Positions 28,847 through 39,111 are shown, counted from the first letter of the stretch. The stretch: DNA of 64,000 nt from Achromobacter xylosoxidans (GCF_014490035.1 NZ_CP061008.1:3906001-3970000); one strand, 5' to 3'. The notes: generated by a model from the letters alone, not told the origin. Made by a program: numbers and translations.

Positions 28847-31708
28847 CTACGTCCCCGTCATCTCCAGCATCGCGTACATCTTCAACAAGGCCACCGGCAG
28901 CACACGGCCGGACAGCTTGCGGTCCGTTCCCATGATGCCTGACAGAGGGGCGCGCACCATATCCGCCCCAGCTGTATGCGCCAACTGCCAGCAAGCCGCG
29001 CCCATCTGGCCCGCCATCAGGGATTGGCGTGCCAACGCGTCAGCGCCATCCACGGCGGGCAAAGCCTGCCATGCGCTCGCCATATAGCGAAAGCCCGCCT
29101 TGGCCTCATCCTGCAACACCAGCCAGCGCGCCACGGTAGCGGCGTCTGCCTGAGACGCAGGAAGATTGGTCATGCCGAACAATTGTCCCGCCACCTCGCC
29201 GCTGACCGTATCGATCAAGCGTGCGCAGACCAGCCTCACAGGTTCGCCGCCGCTGCGGCCCGGCAACGTCACTTCCGTGCCGGAGGCCCACAACGCCAGC
29301 GGCACACGCTTGCCACCCTGCACGGTGTGCAGCCCCGGCATATCCCCGGGCTGACCGACCGGCAGATAGCCCACGCTCTTGCCCACGGCATTCAGATTGG
29401 TCGGGCAGTCATCCTGGATGACACGCTGGCCGCCGGCGCTACGCGCCACCCAGGCGACGCCTTGTTCGCTCAGGGTCGGCCACAAGGCGGCGGTGCCGGC
29501 TTCCAGCATGTGCACGACGGGCACTCGCGCCAGTTTTTCGGCCAGCCAGGTCACGCGCGTCTGCAACGCCAGGGCCGCATCCGGCTGGGCGGGCGCCGCC
29601 GGCGCGAATGAGGACAGCATGCCGTGCGGCAACACTAGCTGCTGCGCGGGTGCCGCCAGGGCGGTCCCGCGATCGCTCATCAGCAGCGCGCCCAGCAGTG
29701 CACCTCCAGGCAACCCCTCGCCCGTCAAGGAGGCTTTGCCGTGCACGGCAAGCAGATGCCGTCCGCAGACGGAGGAAAATTCGCGGCGCGCCATCGCCAA
29801 AGGCTCGTCACCCAGCGCGGCGAGGCCTGCGCCAGAACCATCCCCGACATAGCCACGCCAGGATGCGCGAGCCTGCACGCAGGCCGGGTCGCTTTCGAGC
29901 CAGGCAATGGCATCGTCCAGATTCTGCGCGGCCTCGATGGAGCCTGCGCCGCCTTGCGGCCGCAAGATGGCCGATGCCAGCAATTGCCGCTTGCGGACAG
30001 GATCCGCACTTTCGGGTTCCCGCGACGCGGACACCAGTGTCGCCAGGTCGGCCTCGCTAGGGGTGTATAGCGCGCGGGCGCGCTCGACCATCGAGAAAGC
30101 GCGGTCGATCAGCACGTCGGCGCGAGCCAGCTCCATGTGTTCAGGCACCTTTTGCCCGACCGACATGTAATGGATCGGCAAACGATGACGGATGGCCGTA
30201 TCCAGCGCCGCGCCCAGGCGGGTAGCCTCGTCCAGCTTGGTAATGATGCAGCCGGCGACATCCTCGCCCACGCCATTGCGATACGCATGCGCCACTTCAT
30301 CCAGCGTGTCGCCCTGGCTGGCCGCGTTGAGCACCAGCAGCCGGCGCACCGGCTTGCCCGCATTGCACAGCATGGCCGCCTGCTCCGCCACCTGGCGGTC
30401 GCGCTGGCTGATGCCAGTGGTATCGATCAGCACGATCTTGCGGCTGCCCAACTCAGCCAGGATGCGGCGCAGCTCGCCCGCATCGCGCACCGAATGGGCG
30501 GGCACGCCCATCAAGCGTCCGTAAATCTGCAACTGTTCCAGCGCGCCGATCCGGAAATTGTCGGTGGTCAGCATCGCGACCTGCTCGCGGCCCTCGCGCG
30601 CCACGCAACGCGCGGCCAGCTTGGCCAGCGTGGTCGTCTTGCCCACCCCAGTCGGGCCGACCAGGGCGTATACGCCGCCGGCCAGGAACTCATCTTCGGA
30701 ACGCAGCACCGGGAGGTGGGTCACCAGCTCGTTGCGGGCCCAGCTCAGCGCCGCTTCCGGCGTCATTCCTTCCGGGAGGCGCTCCACCAGGGTGCGCACC
30801 AGCTTGGTGCTGAACCCCGCGTCCAGCAGGCTGCGGAACAGCGCCGCGCCCGCGGGTTCCCGGCCCGGTCCTTGGCGGCCGCCCCAGAGCAGGCCGTCCA
30901 TGCGGCTTTCCAGAGCGCCACGCAGTGCGCTGATGGCGTCCTGCAGTCCCGCTGCGGCGTCAGCCGGCATCGCCGCAGGCGGCAAAACCGGCGGTTGGCG
31001 CAACGGCGCATCCGGCATGCGGGCCATCGTAGGCGCGGGTGCCGGTTGAGGGGCGGCCGGCGTGTAAGGCGCCGGTGCCGATTGGGGCGTGGCTGGCGTA
31101 TAAGCCGCAGGCGCCGGAGCCGCGCTTGCAGGCACGCCCGAATAGGCAGCGGCAGCCGCCGGGGCCTGCCCGGCGGGCGCAACAGCATACGCGGATGATG
31201 CCGCAGGAGCGCCAGGCGCGGCAGCGGATGCGGCGGACTGATCAGCGGGGACCTGGCGCAACGGCGGCAGGGATGGCAATTCAACCCGCACGGGCGCCGC
31301 CGGCTGGGGCGCGATAGGAGCAACCTGGGGCGCTTCATCTTCAGGCTGTGTCGAAGATGCGTAAGCGGTCTGGTATGCGGCGATCGAACGCGACGGCGCC
31401 GCGTATCCGCCCTGGGGCATCACGGGCGCGGGCGCACGTCCCGCCTGCTCAGACGCATCGAAACGCATGCCTGCCGGCGCGCCCGCAGGTGGCAGCGGCC
31501 GCGCTTCGAGCGGCCGGACGGGCGCAGCTTCCTGGCGCGGCGCGGTCTCGTGAGCGGCATCGTCAAAAGCGCCTTCGACGGTAGCCAGTACCTCGACGCC
31601 GCCATCGACGCTACGGTTCGACACGATCAGCGCGTCCGGTCCCAGCACCTGCCGGACCTGGCGCATCACATCGCGGCTGTTCGCCCCGAAAAATCGGCTT
31701 ATCTTCAT
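28847..31708 (-). CDS. flhF: Flagellar SRP-type GTPase FlhF with long C-terminal extension
   Basis: 953 aa, about twice the usual FlhF. Residues 1-50 match the FlhF start (MKISRFFGANSRDVMRQVRQVLGPDALIVSNR). About 60-250 is a Pro/Ala-rich linker. About 255-548 is the NG GTPase: P-loop GPTGVGKTT at about 351, then TTDNFRIGALEQLQIYG, IDTTGISQRD and TKLDEATRLGA. From about 550 to 953 there is an extra region of about 400 residues that I do not recognise, ending LSGRVLPVALLKMYAMLEM. FlhF sets flagellar placement or number in many bacteria. Start overlaps the flhA stop (ATGA). No flhG follows it here. Confidence 0.9.
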   Translation of the reverse strand: MKISRFFGANSRDVMRQVRQVLGPDALIVSNRSVDGGVEVLATVEGAFDDAAHETAPRQEAAPVRPLEARPLPPAGAPAGMRFDASEQAGRAPAPVMPQGGYAAPSRSIAAYQTAYASSTQPEDEAPQVAPIAPQPAAPVRVELPSLPPLRQVPADQSAASAAAPGAPAASSAYAVAPAGQAPAAAAAYSGVPASAAPAPAAYTPATPQSAPAPYTPAAPQPAPAPTMARMPDAPLRQPPVLPPAAMPADAAAGLQDAISALRGALESRMDGLLWGGRQGPGREPAGAALFRSLLDAGFSTKLVRTLVERLPEGMTPEAALSWARNELVTHLPVLRSEDEFLAGGVYALVGPTGVGKTTTLAKLAARCVAREGREQVAMLTTDNFRIGALEQLQIYGRLMGVPAHSVRDAGELRRILAELGSRKIVLIDTTGISQRDRQVAEQAAMLCNAGKPVRRLLVLNAASQGDTLDEVAHAYRNGVGEDVAGCIITKLDEATRLGAALDTAIRHRLPIHYMSVGQKVPEHMELARADVLIDRAFSMVERARALYTPSEADLATLVSASREPESADPVRKRQLLASAILRPQGGAGSIEAAQNLDDAIAWLESDPACVQARASWRGYVGDGSGAGLAALGDEPLAMARREFSSVCGRHLLAVHGKASLTGEGLPGGALLGALLMSDRGTALAAPAQQLVLPHGMLSSFAPAAPAQPDAALALQTRVTWLAEKLARVPVVHMLEAGTAALWPTLSEQGVAWVARSAGGQRVIQDDCPTNLNAVGKSVGYLPVGQPGDMPGLHTVQGGKRVPLALWASGTEVTLPGRSGGEPVRLVCARLIDTVSGEVAGQLFGMTNLPASQADAATVARWLVLQDEAKAGFRYMASAWQALPAVDGADALARQSLMAGQMGAACWQLAHTAGADMVRAPLSGIMGTDRKLSGRVLPVALLKMYAMLEMTGT

Positions 31709-33825
31709 GCCCCATTACCTCCGCCGATCAGCGCGGTAACACGCACCATGCGCTCATCGGGTATTTCCGTATTCGACAACACGCCCAGCTGCGGCAGATG
31801 GTGCCGCAGGAAGCGCGACAAAGGCGCACGCAAGACCGGAGACACCAGCAACACCGGCGCATTGCCTTGCGATTCCTGGCGCTCGACCGCGGCCTGCGCT
31901 TCGCGCAACAACGTATCGGCCAACCCGGGTTCCAGGCCGCCGCTGGTTGTCATCGCCTGCGAAAGCACACGCTCGAGTTTCACGTCCAGGCCGATTACCC
32001 GCAGCTCGCCCTCTCCCGGGAACCATTGCTGGGTAATGGCGCGGCCCAACGAACGGCGCGTCAGCGCGATCAGTTCGTTGATGTCGGGCTGGCTGCCGGT
32101 GCCGGCTGCCAGCGCCGCCAGGCGCGGACCATGTTCGGACAAGGTATCGATGATGGTGCGCATGTCGCGGATCGGCACTTCTTCCGACAGCAGGCCCTGC
32201 AGCACCTTCTGCAGCGCCGTAAGCGACAGGGTCTTGGGCACCAGGTCCTCGACCAGCTTGGGCGCGTCGCGTCCAATGCGGTCCAGCAATTGCTGCACTT
32301 CCTGGCGGCCCAGCAGATTGGAACCGTGACGGTGCATCAGGTGATTCAGGTGCGTCGCGACCACGGTGCCGGCATCCACCACCGTATAGCCCGCCACCTG
32401 CGCCTGATCGCGCAGGCTGCCGTCGATCCACAGCGCCGGCAAGCCGAAGGCGGGATCGGTCGTGGGCGTGCCCTTGATCTGCACGGTCACGCCGCCCGGG
32501 TCGATGGCCAGCCACTGGCCCGGCATGGCGACGCCGTGGCCGACCTCCACGCCGGACAGCAGGATGCGGTAATCGTTGGGCTTGAGTTCCAGGTTGTCGC
32601 GGATATGCACGACCGGCGGCAAAAAGCCCACGTCCTGAGCGAATTTCTTGCGCAGGCTGCGGATCCGGTGCAGCAGCTCCCCGTTTTGGGCATGATCCAC
32701 CAGCGGGATCAGGCGGTAGCCGACCTCGAGGCCCAGCTGGTCCACCATGGACACGTCGTCCCAACTGGCCTCGGCCGCCGCGGCCTGAGCCTGCGTAACG
32801 GCCTGCGGCGGCACCTCGGCCGCCGCGGCCGCCGCCGCAGTTTGCCGCTTGTACAGCATCCAACCGCCCCAGCCCAGCGCGCCGGCCAGGGTCAGGAACG
32901 CGACGTGCGGCATGTTGGGGATCAGGCCCATGATGCCGACGATGCCGGCCGTCAGGAACAGCACGCTGGGGTTGGAGAACAGCTGGCTGAGAATCTGCTG
33001 GCCGATGTCCTGGTCGGTCGAGACGCGCGATACCACCACGCCCGCGGCGGTGGAGATCACCAGCGCCGGGATCTGCGCCACCAGGCCGTCGCCGATGGTC
33101 AGCAGCGTGTAGACGCGCGCCGAATCACCCATCGACATGTCATGCTGGGCCACGCCCACGATCAGGCCGCCGATGATGTTGATCGCCATGATCAGCAGGC
33201 CGGCGATGGCGTCGCCCCGCACGAACTTGCTGGCACCGTCCATCGAGCCGAAGAAGTCGGATTCCTGAGAGACTTCCGCGCGGCGCTTGCGCGCCTCGTC
33301 TTCGCCGATCAGGCCGGCATTCAGGTCCGCATCGATCGCCATCTGCTTGCCCGGCATCGCGTCCAGGGTGAAGCGCGCGCCCACCTCGGCGATACGGCCC
33401 GCGCCCTTGGTGATGACGATGAAGTTGATGATGGTCAGGATCACGAAGACGATGATCCCCACGGCGAAGTTGCCGCCGACCAGGAAGTGGCCGAAGGCCT
33501 CAATGACCTTGCCCGCAGCGTCGGGCCCGGTATGGCCATGGAGCAGCACCACGCGGGTGGAGGCGACGTTCAACGACAGGCGCAGCAGCGTGGCGAACAG
33601 CAGCACGGCCGGGAATGCCGCAAAATCCAGCGGCTTGCGCGTGAACATGGCCACCAGCAGGATCATCACCGACAACGCGATGTTGAAGGTGAACAGCAGG
33701 TCGAGCAGGAACGTGGGCAGGGGCAAGACCATCATGCCCAGCACCATCACGATCAGGATCGGCCCTGCCAGCAGCCGCGCATGCGTGGCCCCGTTACTCT
33801 TCAACATGGTGAGCAAAGCGCTCAT
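31705..33825 (-). CDS. flhA: Flagellar export gate protein FlhA
   Basis: 706 aa. N-terminal half: about eight membrane helices with the FHIPEP-family loop (RIAEVGARFTLDAMPGKQMAID ADLNAGLI region, ending RRAEVSQESDFFGSMDGASKFVRGD). C-terminal half: the large cytoplasmic domain forming the nonameric ring that docks export chaperones. It is the proton-driven export engine component. Lies 3 bp after flhB and overlaps flhF by 4 bp. Confidence 0.97.
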   Translation of the reverse strand: MSALLTMLKSNGATHARLLAGPILIVMVLGMMVLPLPTFLLDLLFTFNIALSVMILLVAMFTRKPLDFAAFPAVLLFATLLRLSLNVASTRVVLLHGHTGPDAAGKVIEAFGHFLVGGNFAVGIIVFVILTIINFIVITKGAGRIAEVGARFTLDAMPGKQMAIDADLNAGLIGEDEARKRRAEVSQESDFFGSMDGASKFVRGDAIAGLLIMAINIIGGLIVGVAQHDMSMGDSARVYTLLTIGDGLVAQIPALVISTAAGVVVSRVSTDQDIGQQILSQLFSNPSVLFLTAGIVGIMGLIPNMPHVAFLTLAGALGWGGWMLYKRQTAAAAAAAEVPPQAVTQAQAAAAEASWDDVSMVDQLGLEVGYRLIPLVDHAQNGELLHRIRSLRKKFAQDVGFLPPVVHIRDNLELKPNDYRILLSGVEVGHGVAMPGQWLAIDPGGVTVQIKGTPTTDPAFGLPALWIDGSLRDQAQVAGYTVVDAGTVVATHLNHLMHRHGSNLLGRQEVQQLLDRIGRDAPKLVEDLVPKTLSLTALQKVLQGLLSEEVPIRDMRTIIDTLSEHGPRLAALAAGTGSQPDINELIALTRRSLGRAITQQWFPGEGELRVIGLDVKLERVLSQAMTTSGGLEPGLADTLLREAQAAVERQESQGNAPVLLVSPVLRAPLSRFLRHHLPQLGVLSNTEIPDERMVRVTALIGGGNGA

Positions 33826-33828
33826 TCC

Positions 33829-34983
33829 TTAAGCTCCTTGTGCTGCGGTTTTGGCTTGCGGGTCCAGCTCGACCGGCACGGGCAACCGGGTCGGGGCCGT
33901 CGGTTCGGCGCCCCAACCGGCCCGCCAGGAGCGCAGCTGGAAGACCCACGCCAGCACTTCTGCCACCGCGGTGTAGAGTTCGGACGGAATTTCCTGCCCA
34001 ATCTCCACGTGTTGATGCAATGCGCGCGCCAGGGGCGGCGCTTCCAATGTCGGGATGCGGTTCTCGGCGGCAAGCTCGCGGATCTTGGCCGCGATCAGGC
34101 CCGTACCCTTGGCCAGCACGCGCGGCGCGCCGCTCTTTTCCTCGTCGTACTTGAGAGCCACGGCGTAGTGCGTGGGGTTGGTCACCACCACGTCCGCCTT
34201 GGGCACTTCCGCCATCATGCGGCGGCGCGCCGCCTGGCGCTGCTGCTGCCGGATGCGCGCCTTCACGTGGGGGTCGCCTTCGCTTTCCTTGTGCTCCTGG
34301 CGCACGTCTTCCTTGGACATGCGCAGCTTCTTCAGGTGGCTCCAGATCTGCCACGGCACGTCCAGCATGACGATGACCATCAGCGAAGCCACGATGAAGG
34401 CGCAGCACATCGCCACCAGCGTCAGCGCCTTGATCAGCGCCGCCGACGGCGCCACGTGCATCAGGCTGAGCATGTCGTCGTGGTAGCGCCAGATGACCCA
34501 GACCGCCACCCCGCCGACCAGCGCGGCCTTGGCCAGCGCCTTGATCAGCTCCACCACCGTCTGCGACGAGAACATCCGCTTCACGCCCGCAATGGGGCTG
34601 AGCTTGGAGAAATTGAACTGCAGGGGCTTGCCCGAGATGACGATGCCGCCCAACAGCACGCTGGACAGCACCGCGATGACAGCCAGCAGCCCGAAAATCG
34701 GCAGCAGCACCAGCAACGCCTCGCCGAAACCTTCGACCGCGCGTTCGACCATCACGCCGGGATCGAGGACGATACGTTGATCAAACGCCAGGCCGTTTCG
34801 CAACACGCCGCTCAGGGTCTGGTAGAGCGAACTGCCGCCCACCCAGATGGCGCCCACGCCCGCCGCCAGCATCATGAACGTTCCCAATTCGCGGGAACGC
34901 GCAATCTGCCCCTCCTCGCGCGCCTTTTCCAGGCGCCTGGGAGAGGCGGCTTCGGTTTTTTCGAGGTCGCTTTCTTCGGCCAT
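33829..34983 (-). CDS. flhB: Flagellar export switch protein FlhB
   Basis: Start chosen at MAEESDLEKTEAASPRRLEKAREEGQ (34983), the family N-terminus; the open frame runs 30 codons further upstream without similarity. 384 aa with four membrane helices and a cytoplasmic domain containing the autocleavage site NPTH (residues 269-272, the same numbering as Salmonella). Cleavage and FliK contact switch export specificity. Leads the flhB-flhA-flhF set. Confidence 0.97.
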   Translation of the reverse strand: MAEESDLEKTEAASPRRLEKAREEGQIARSRELGTFMMLAAGVGAIWVGGSSLYQTLSGVLRNGLAFDQRIVLDPGVMVERAVEGFGEALLVLLPIFGLLAVIAVLSSVLLGGIVISGKPLQFNFSKLSPIAGVKRMFSSQTVVELIKALAKAALVGGVAVWVIWRYHDDMLSLMHVAPSAALIKALTLVAMCCAFIVASLMVIVMLDVPWQIWSHLKKLRMSKEDVRQEHKESEGDPHVKARIRQQQRQAARRRMMAEVPKADVVVTNPTHYAVALKYDEEKSGAPRVLAKGTGLIAAKIRELAAENRIPTLEAPPLARALHQHVEIGQEIPSELYTAVAEVLAWVFQLRSWRAGWGAEPTAPTRLPVPVELDPQAKTAAQGA

Positions 34984-35169
34984 GCTCTGCGGTATTGTCG
35001 CGGCTCGCGGATTATGGAATGACGAGCTGCCCGCCGAGATTCTAGGAGGCCCAGGGGCTCGGCGATAAGCCAAGAAACGGGGGGAAAGCGGCGCTATTCC
35101 CGGATGCGTTTCAGGCAGCGCGTTCCAGGCCCGCCCGGAACGCGCCCGGCCCCGGGTGGGCCAGCGGCG

Positions 35170-36717
35170 TCAGCCGCCCGTGGCGACCGCCAGCCGGTCT
35201 GCCTCGCCCTCTCCGGCCGCCGCTTGGAAGCGGCCGAAATCCAGGCCGATCCGCACCGCGCCCCAATGTTCCGACCCCAGATAGACCGGAATGGATATGT
35301 CATTGACGATTTCGCCCGTATCGCGGGAATAGGTCTGCAGCAGCATTCCGCCGGTATTGGTCGCCAGGCGCAAGCCCACCGGATCATCGAAGATGCGCTT
35401 GTTGCGCACCCGCAGGATGTCCTGCTTCGGATCGCCGGTAGGCGCCTGGGAAAAGCGGCGATTGTGGGCCGGCGCGTAACCCCGGCCGTCCACCAGGATC
35501 GTGTAGATCCCGCCCGGCACGCCATCCAGCACGCTATCCAGCAGCTGCGTCACCGTCTCGTCGATCTGCCGGTCGTAACTGGTGTGGTAGCGCGCGGGTT
35601 CGCTGCCGGGAATGCGCCGGTAGTGGCGGTCGAACACGTCCGCTCCGCGGCTCCTGGCGTCTTCCAGCAGGTTGACGGCGGCATCCCGGAAGGCTTCGAG
35701 AGCCTGGGACAGGCCGTCAAAAGCGGTATTGCCGGTGCGCATGTCGGCCAGCACCTCCTGCACGCTTTCCGTCTGGCGGCGGATGCGGTCGATTTCGCCG
35801 GACATATGGCCCACGCGTTTCAGCACGTCGGCGCTCAGCGCGGCAATCCGCCCCACCTCTTCGCTCATGCCGTGGTTGGTCGAGTCCACCTCGCCGATGG
35901 CCTGAACGACGTCGCCGACCTGGCGGTTCATGCTGTCGAAGTCGCGCACGAAACGCTCAAAGCCTGAGCATGTCCGATCCAGCACTACGCCGGAAGCGTT
36001 GACGTCCTCGCGCAGCGTGCCGGTCTGATGCTGGGTCGTCTCCACCAGCTCCAACATCTCGGCGGTATGTCGGCCGATATCGCTGGTGGCCGAGTTCACG
36101 CGTTCGGCCAGCCGCCCGACCTCGCTGGCAACCACCGCGAACCCCCTTCCCGCGTCCCCTGCCCGGGCCGCCTCGACCCCGGCGTTCAAGGCCAGGAGCT
36201 GAGTCTGCAGGGCGATCTCCTTGATCAGCTTGCTGATGTCGCCGACCGACTGGGCGCGGTCCGTCAGTTGCCCGACCACCTCGGTGAATGAAGCCATCTC
36301 CCGCGTCATGCGCTCTACCCGCGCCTTGACGTCCGACAGTTCGGCCAGCGCCTGCTGCGCCGCGTGCAGATTCTGCCCCGACACCTCGGCAATCTCGCGC
36401 GCATGGGTGGATGTTGATGTCGACAAGGCGGCGATTTGCGCGCCGCTGGCGGCGAGCGCCTCAGCAGCCCGCGCCTGCTCCTGCGCCAGGATCGAGCAAT
36501 GGCCCGCCTGGAACTGCGTGCGCGCGGCATTCAGCGCGATTTCTATGCTGGACTGGCGTACGGTCATGATGCGGCTGCGTATGCGCGTCATGAAACCGTA
36601 CAGCGGCCAAACAGCCGGACTGATGGATAGCGTGCGTTCCGACAGTGTCGCGTCGCCGCGATTGAGCCGCCGCAACAACCGCCACATGCCGCCCAGGCGG
36701 AATACGGATCTGGCCAT
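35170..36717 (-). CDS. Cytoplasmic chemoreceptor with C-terminal sensor-like domain
   Basis: 515 aa from the ATG at 36717, 6 bases after GGAGG; an in-frame TTG at 36723 is less likely. No transmembrane helix is evident. Residues about 80-350 are an MCP signalling domain with a diverged hairpin tip ([30 protein letters not shown]). Residues about 390-500 form a separate region with [31 protein letters not shown] and [19 protein letters not shown], reminiscent of a Cache/PAS-like sensory fold. The sensor thus follows the signalling part, the reverse of a classical MCP. Stop lies 186 bp upstream of flhB. Confidence 0.85.
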   Translation of the reverse strand: MARSVFRLGGMWRLLRRLNRGDATLSERTLSISPAVWPLYGFMTRIRSRIMTVRQSSIEIALNAARTQFQAGHCSILAQEQARAAEALAASGAQIAALSTSTSTHAREIAEVSGQNLHAAQQALAELSDVKARVERMTREMASFTEVVGQLTDRAQSVGDISKLIKEIALQTQLLALNAGVEAARAGDAGRGFAVVASEVGRLAERVNSATSDIGRHTAEMLELVETTQHQTGTLREDVNASGVVLDRTCSGFERFVRDFDSMNRQVGDVVQAIGEVDSTNHGMSEEVGRIAALSADVLKRVGHMSGEIDRIRRQTESVQEVLADMRTGNTAFDGLSQALEAFRDAAVNLLEDARSRGADVFDRHYRRIPGSEPARYHTSYDRQIDETVTQLLDSVLDGVPGGIYTILVDGRGYAPAHNRRFSQAPTGDPKQDILRVRNKRIFDDPVGLRLATNTGGMLLQTYSRDTGEIVNDISIPVYLGSEHWGAVRIGLDFGRFQAAAGEGEADRLAVATGG

Positions 36718-36768
36718 GATCAACCTCCTTGTGCCGGCCCGGATCGCCTTCTATGGGCATCCGTTGCC

Positions 36769-36787
36769 TGGCGCGCATTGCGCGCCA
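36769..36787. other. Inverted repeat upstream of the cytoplasmic chemoreceptor
   Basis: TGGCGCGC-ATT-GCGCGCCA, perfect 8-bp arms, about 50 bp upstream of the receptor start. Position fits an operator or leader hairpin. Confidence 0.4.
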
Positions 36788-36861
36788 TGATTCACGCTGC
36801 ACAGCCCCTGATTATTGTTCTGGAGGGGAGTCTATCCATGAGGCGCTCTTTGCGCCCTTAG

Positions 36862-36891
36862 GGACTACCTTCATGCGGACTACCTTCATGC
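36862..36891. repeat. 15-bp tandem duplication
   Basis: GGACTACCTTCATGC occurs twice directly in tandem, between cheZ and the cytoplasmic receptor gene. Confidence 0.85.
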
Positions 36892-36908
36892 GCGGCGGCA
36901 CCACCAGG

Positions 36909-36943
36909 AAAACGCGCCGCCGGAGACCCTGTCCGGCGGCGCG
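36909..36943 (-). terminator. Intrinsic terminator after cheZ
   Basis: On the minus strand, directly after the cheZ stop: CGCGCCGCCGGA / TCCGGCGGCGCG, a perfect 12-bp stem with a 7-base loop, followed by TTTTCC. This closes the flhDC-mot-che gene set and separates it from the receptor-flhBAF genes. Confidence 0.85.
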
Positions 36944-36951
36944 GCTCCCGG

Positions 36952-37584
36952 CTAGAAGCCCAGGCTGGCCAGCAGGTCGTCGACCTGATCCTGGCTGGTC
37001 ACCACGTCGGTCTTGCCTTGCGGACTGATCTGCGGCCCGTTGAGCAGGCTGTTCGCTTCGTCGCGACGTTCTTGCGGGACGTTGTCCAGCAGCACCTGCA
37101 GCAGTTCGCGCTCGATCGCGCCCACCACGTCCATCATGCGCATGATGACCTGGCCCGTGAGGTCCTGGAAATCCTGCGCCATGATGATTTCCATCAGCTG
37201 GGATTGCGTCTGCTGCGCCTGTTTCGGCACATCCTGCAGGTAGGCGCGGGTGTCCTTCACCAGTTCGCGCGCCTCGGGCAGTTCCAGGGGTTGGTCGTAC
37301 CACTGCTGCCAGCGCGCATCCAGCGCCTGCGCCGAACGCGACAGGCCGTCCTGGATGGGACCGGCTTGCTCGGTGGCGTTCAAGACGCGGTTGGCGGCCT
37401 GCTCCGTCATCTGCGCCACGTAGCGCAGACGATCGCGGGCGTCGGGAATGGCGTTGGCGGCGTCCTTGATGGCCTGATCCAGCCCCAGCTCGCGCATGCT
37501 GTCGCGCAGCATGCGCGTCAGCGACGCGATGCGATGGATCAGGTCGGGGGATTCGCCCGGGCTCTCATGTTCCGTCGTGCTCAT
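36952..37584 (-). CDS. cheZ: Chemotaxis phosphatase CheZ
   Basis: 210 aa. Contains [16 protein letters not shown], the active-site helix with the catalytic Gln, and ends in the CheY-binding peptide [13 protein letters not shown], as in enteric CheZ. CheZ dephosphorylates CheY-P. Starts 8 bp after cheY2; last gene before the terminator. Confidence 0.97.
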   Translation of the reverse strand: MSTTEHESPGESPDLIHRIASLTRMLRDSMRELGLDQAIKDAANAIPDARDRLRYVAQMTEQAANRVLNATEQAGPIQDGLSRSAQALDARWQQWYDQPLELPEARELVKDTRAYLQDVPKQAQQTQSQLMEIIMAQDFQDLTGQVIMRMMDVVGAIERELLQVLLDNVPQERRDEANSLLNGPQISPQGKTDVVTSQDQVDDLLASLGF

Positions 37585-37592
37585 GGCTCACC

Positions 37593-37982
37593 TCAACCGG
37601 CGATTTTCTCGAAGATCTTGTTGAGCTTCTCTTCCAGCGTCGCCGCCGTGAAAGGCTTGACCACATAACCGTTGGCGCCGGCCTGGGCCGCGGCAACGAT
37701 GTTTTCCTTCTTGGCCTCGGCCGTCACCATCAGCACGGGCAGCGAAGCCAGCGCCGCGTCGGCGCGGATCTGCTTGAGCATCTCCAGGCCGTCGAGATTG
37801 GGCATGTTCCAGTCGGACACCACGAACTGGAAACCGCCGTTGCGCAGCTTTTCCAGGCCGATGGCGCCGTCTTCGGCTTCATCCACGTTCTCGAAACCCA
37901 GCTCCTTGAGCAGGTTGCGGATGATCCGCCGCATGGTGGGGAAGTCATCCACCACCAGAATCTTCAGGCCCTTGTCTACCAT
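37593..37982 (-). CDS. cheY: Chemotaxis response regulator CheY
   Basis: 129 aa, single receiver domain almost like E. coli CheY: acidic pair D12/D13, phospho-acceptor D57 ([12 protein letters not shown]), T87 and K109 (YVVKPFT). CheY-P binds FliM to change rotation. Adjacency to cheZ and close sequence match mark this as the motor-binding CheY. Confidence 0.97.
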   Translation of the reverse strand: MVDKGLKILVVDDFPTMRRIIRNLLKELGFENVDEAEDGAIGLEKLRNGGFQFVVSDWNMPNLDGLEMLKQIRADAALASLPVLMVTAEAKKENIVAAAQAGANGYVVKPFTAATLEEKLNKIFEKIAG

Positions 37983-38032
37983 CTTCTACTCCAGAAAAAA
38001 TTTAGCTTGGACCGATCGGGGAGCCTTGCGCG

Positions 38033-39091
38033 TCAGACGCGGTGCCCGCGATCGCCCAGGCGAGTCAGAATGCGTTCGCTTATCGCCGACAACGAAACCA
38101 CTTCATCCGCGGCGCCCAAGGCGATCGCTTCGCGGGGCATGCCGAAGACGACGCAACTGGCCTCGTCCTGCGCAATCGTGTGGGCGCCCGCGCGGTGCAT
38201 GGCCAACATGCCAGCCGCGCCGTCCTTGCCCATGCCGGTCAGGATGACGCCGATGGCGTTCTTGCCGGCGGCGACGGCGGCCGAATTGAACAGCACGTCG
38301 ACCGACGGACGGTGGCGGTTGACGGGTTCGCTGGCTTCAAGTTCGATCACGTAGTTGGCGCCGCTGCGGCCCAAACGCATGTGCATGTCGCCGCCCGGCG
38401 CCAGATACACGTGTCCGGGCAGTACGCGGTCGCCATGCACGGCTTCGCGGACGGTCACGGCGCACAGGGCGTCCAGGCGCTGCGCGAAGGAACGCGTGAA
38501 ACCCGCCGGCATGTGTTGCGTAATCAGGATGGCCGGGCTGTCGGGCGGCAGCGGCTGCAGAACCTCGCGGATCGCCTCCGTGCCCCCCGTGGACGCGCCG
38601 ACGATCACCAGTTTTTCCGAGCTGGCCAGCGGGCGGCGCAACATGGGTGCGGGTGCGGCGGGCGCGGCATGCGCCGTGGGCGCGCGCAGCTTGGCGCGCG
38701 AGGCGGCGCGTATCTTGTCGGCGATGATCTCGGTGTATTCGAGCAGGCCGTCGCGGATGCCCAGCTTGGGTTTGGTGACGAAGTCGATCGCGCCCAGTTC
38801 CAAGGCCCGCAGCGTGATTTCGCCGCCGCGTTCGGTCAGCGACGACACCATCACCACCGGCATGGGACGCAGGCGCATCAGTTTTTCAAGGAAATCCAGC
38901 CCGTCCATGCGGGGCATTTCCACGTCCAGCGTCAGCACATCGGGGTTGTGGCGCTTGATGAGTTCGCGCGCCACCAGTGGATCGGGCGCGGTTGCGACCA
39001 CCTCCATGTCCGGCTGGCTGTTGATGATCTCGGTCATCAGGCCACGCACCAATGCCGAATCGTCCACACACAAAACGCTAATTTTCTTCAT
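38033..39091 (-). CDS. cheB: Chemoreceptor methylesterase/deamidase CheB
   Basis: Start at [17 protein letters not shown] (39091), preceded by GAGG; the frame extends upstream into cheR. 352 aa: receiver domain with D56 ([12 protein letters not shown]), Ala/Pro linker, and C-terminal esterase with the serine site [12 protein letters not shown] and [15 protein letters not shown]. CheB-P removes methyl groups from receptors, opposing CheR. Confidence 0.97.
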   Translation of the reverse strand: MKKISVLCVDDSALVRGLMTEIINSQPDMEVVATAPDPLVARELIKRHNPDVLTLDVEMPRMDGLDFLEKLMRLRPMPVVMVSSLTERGGEITLRALELGAIDFVTKPKLGIRDGLLEYTEIIADKIRAASRAKLRAPTAHAAPAAPAPMLRRPLASSEKLVIVGASTGGTEAIREVLQPLPPDSPAILITQHMPAGFTRSFAQRLDALCAVTVREAVHGDRVLPGHVYLAPGGDMHMRLGRSGANYVIELEASEPVNRHRPSVDVLFNSAAVAAGKNAIGVILTGMGKDGAAGMLAMHRAGAHTIAQDEASCVVFGMPREAIALGAADEVVSLSAISERILTRLGDRGHRV

Positions 39092-39111
39092 TTTTTGCTG
39101 CCTCGTCCCGC

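Noticed and set aside
31798..35022. 1074-codon frame on the plus strand opposite flhA and flhB
   Set aside because: Antisense shadow of membrane-protein genes with biased third positions; composition (His, Gln, Asp runs) is unlike any real protein.
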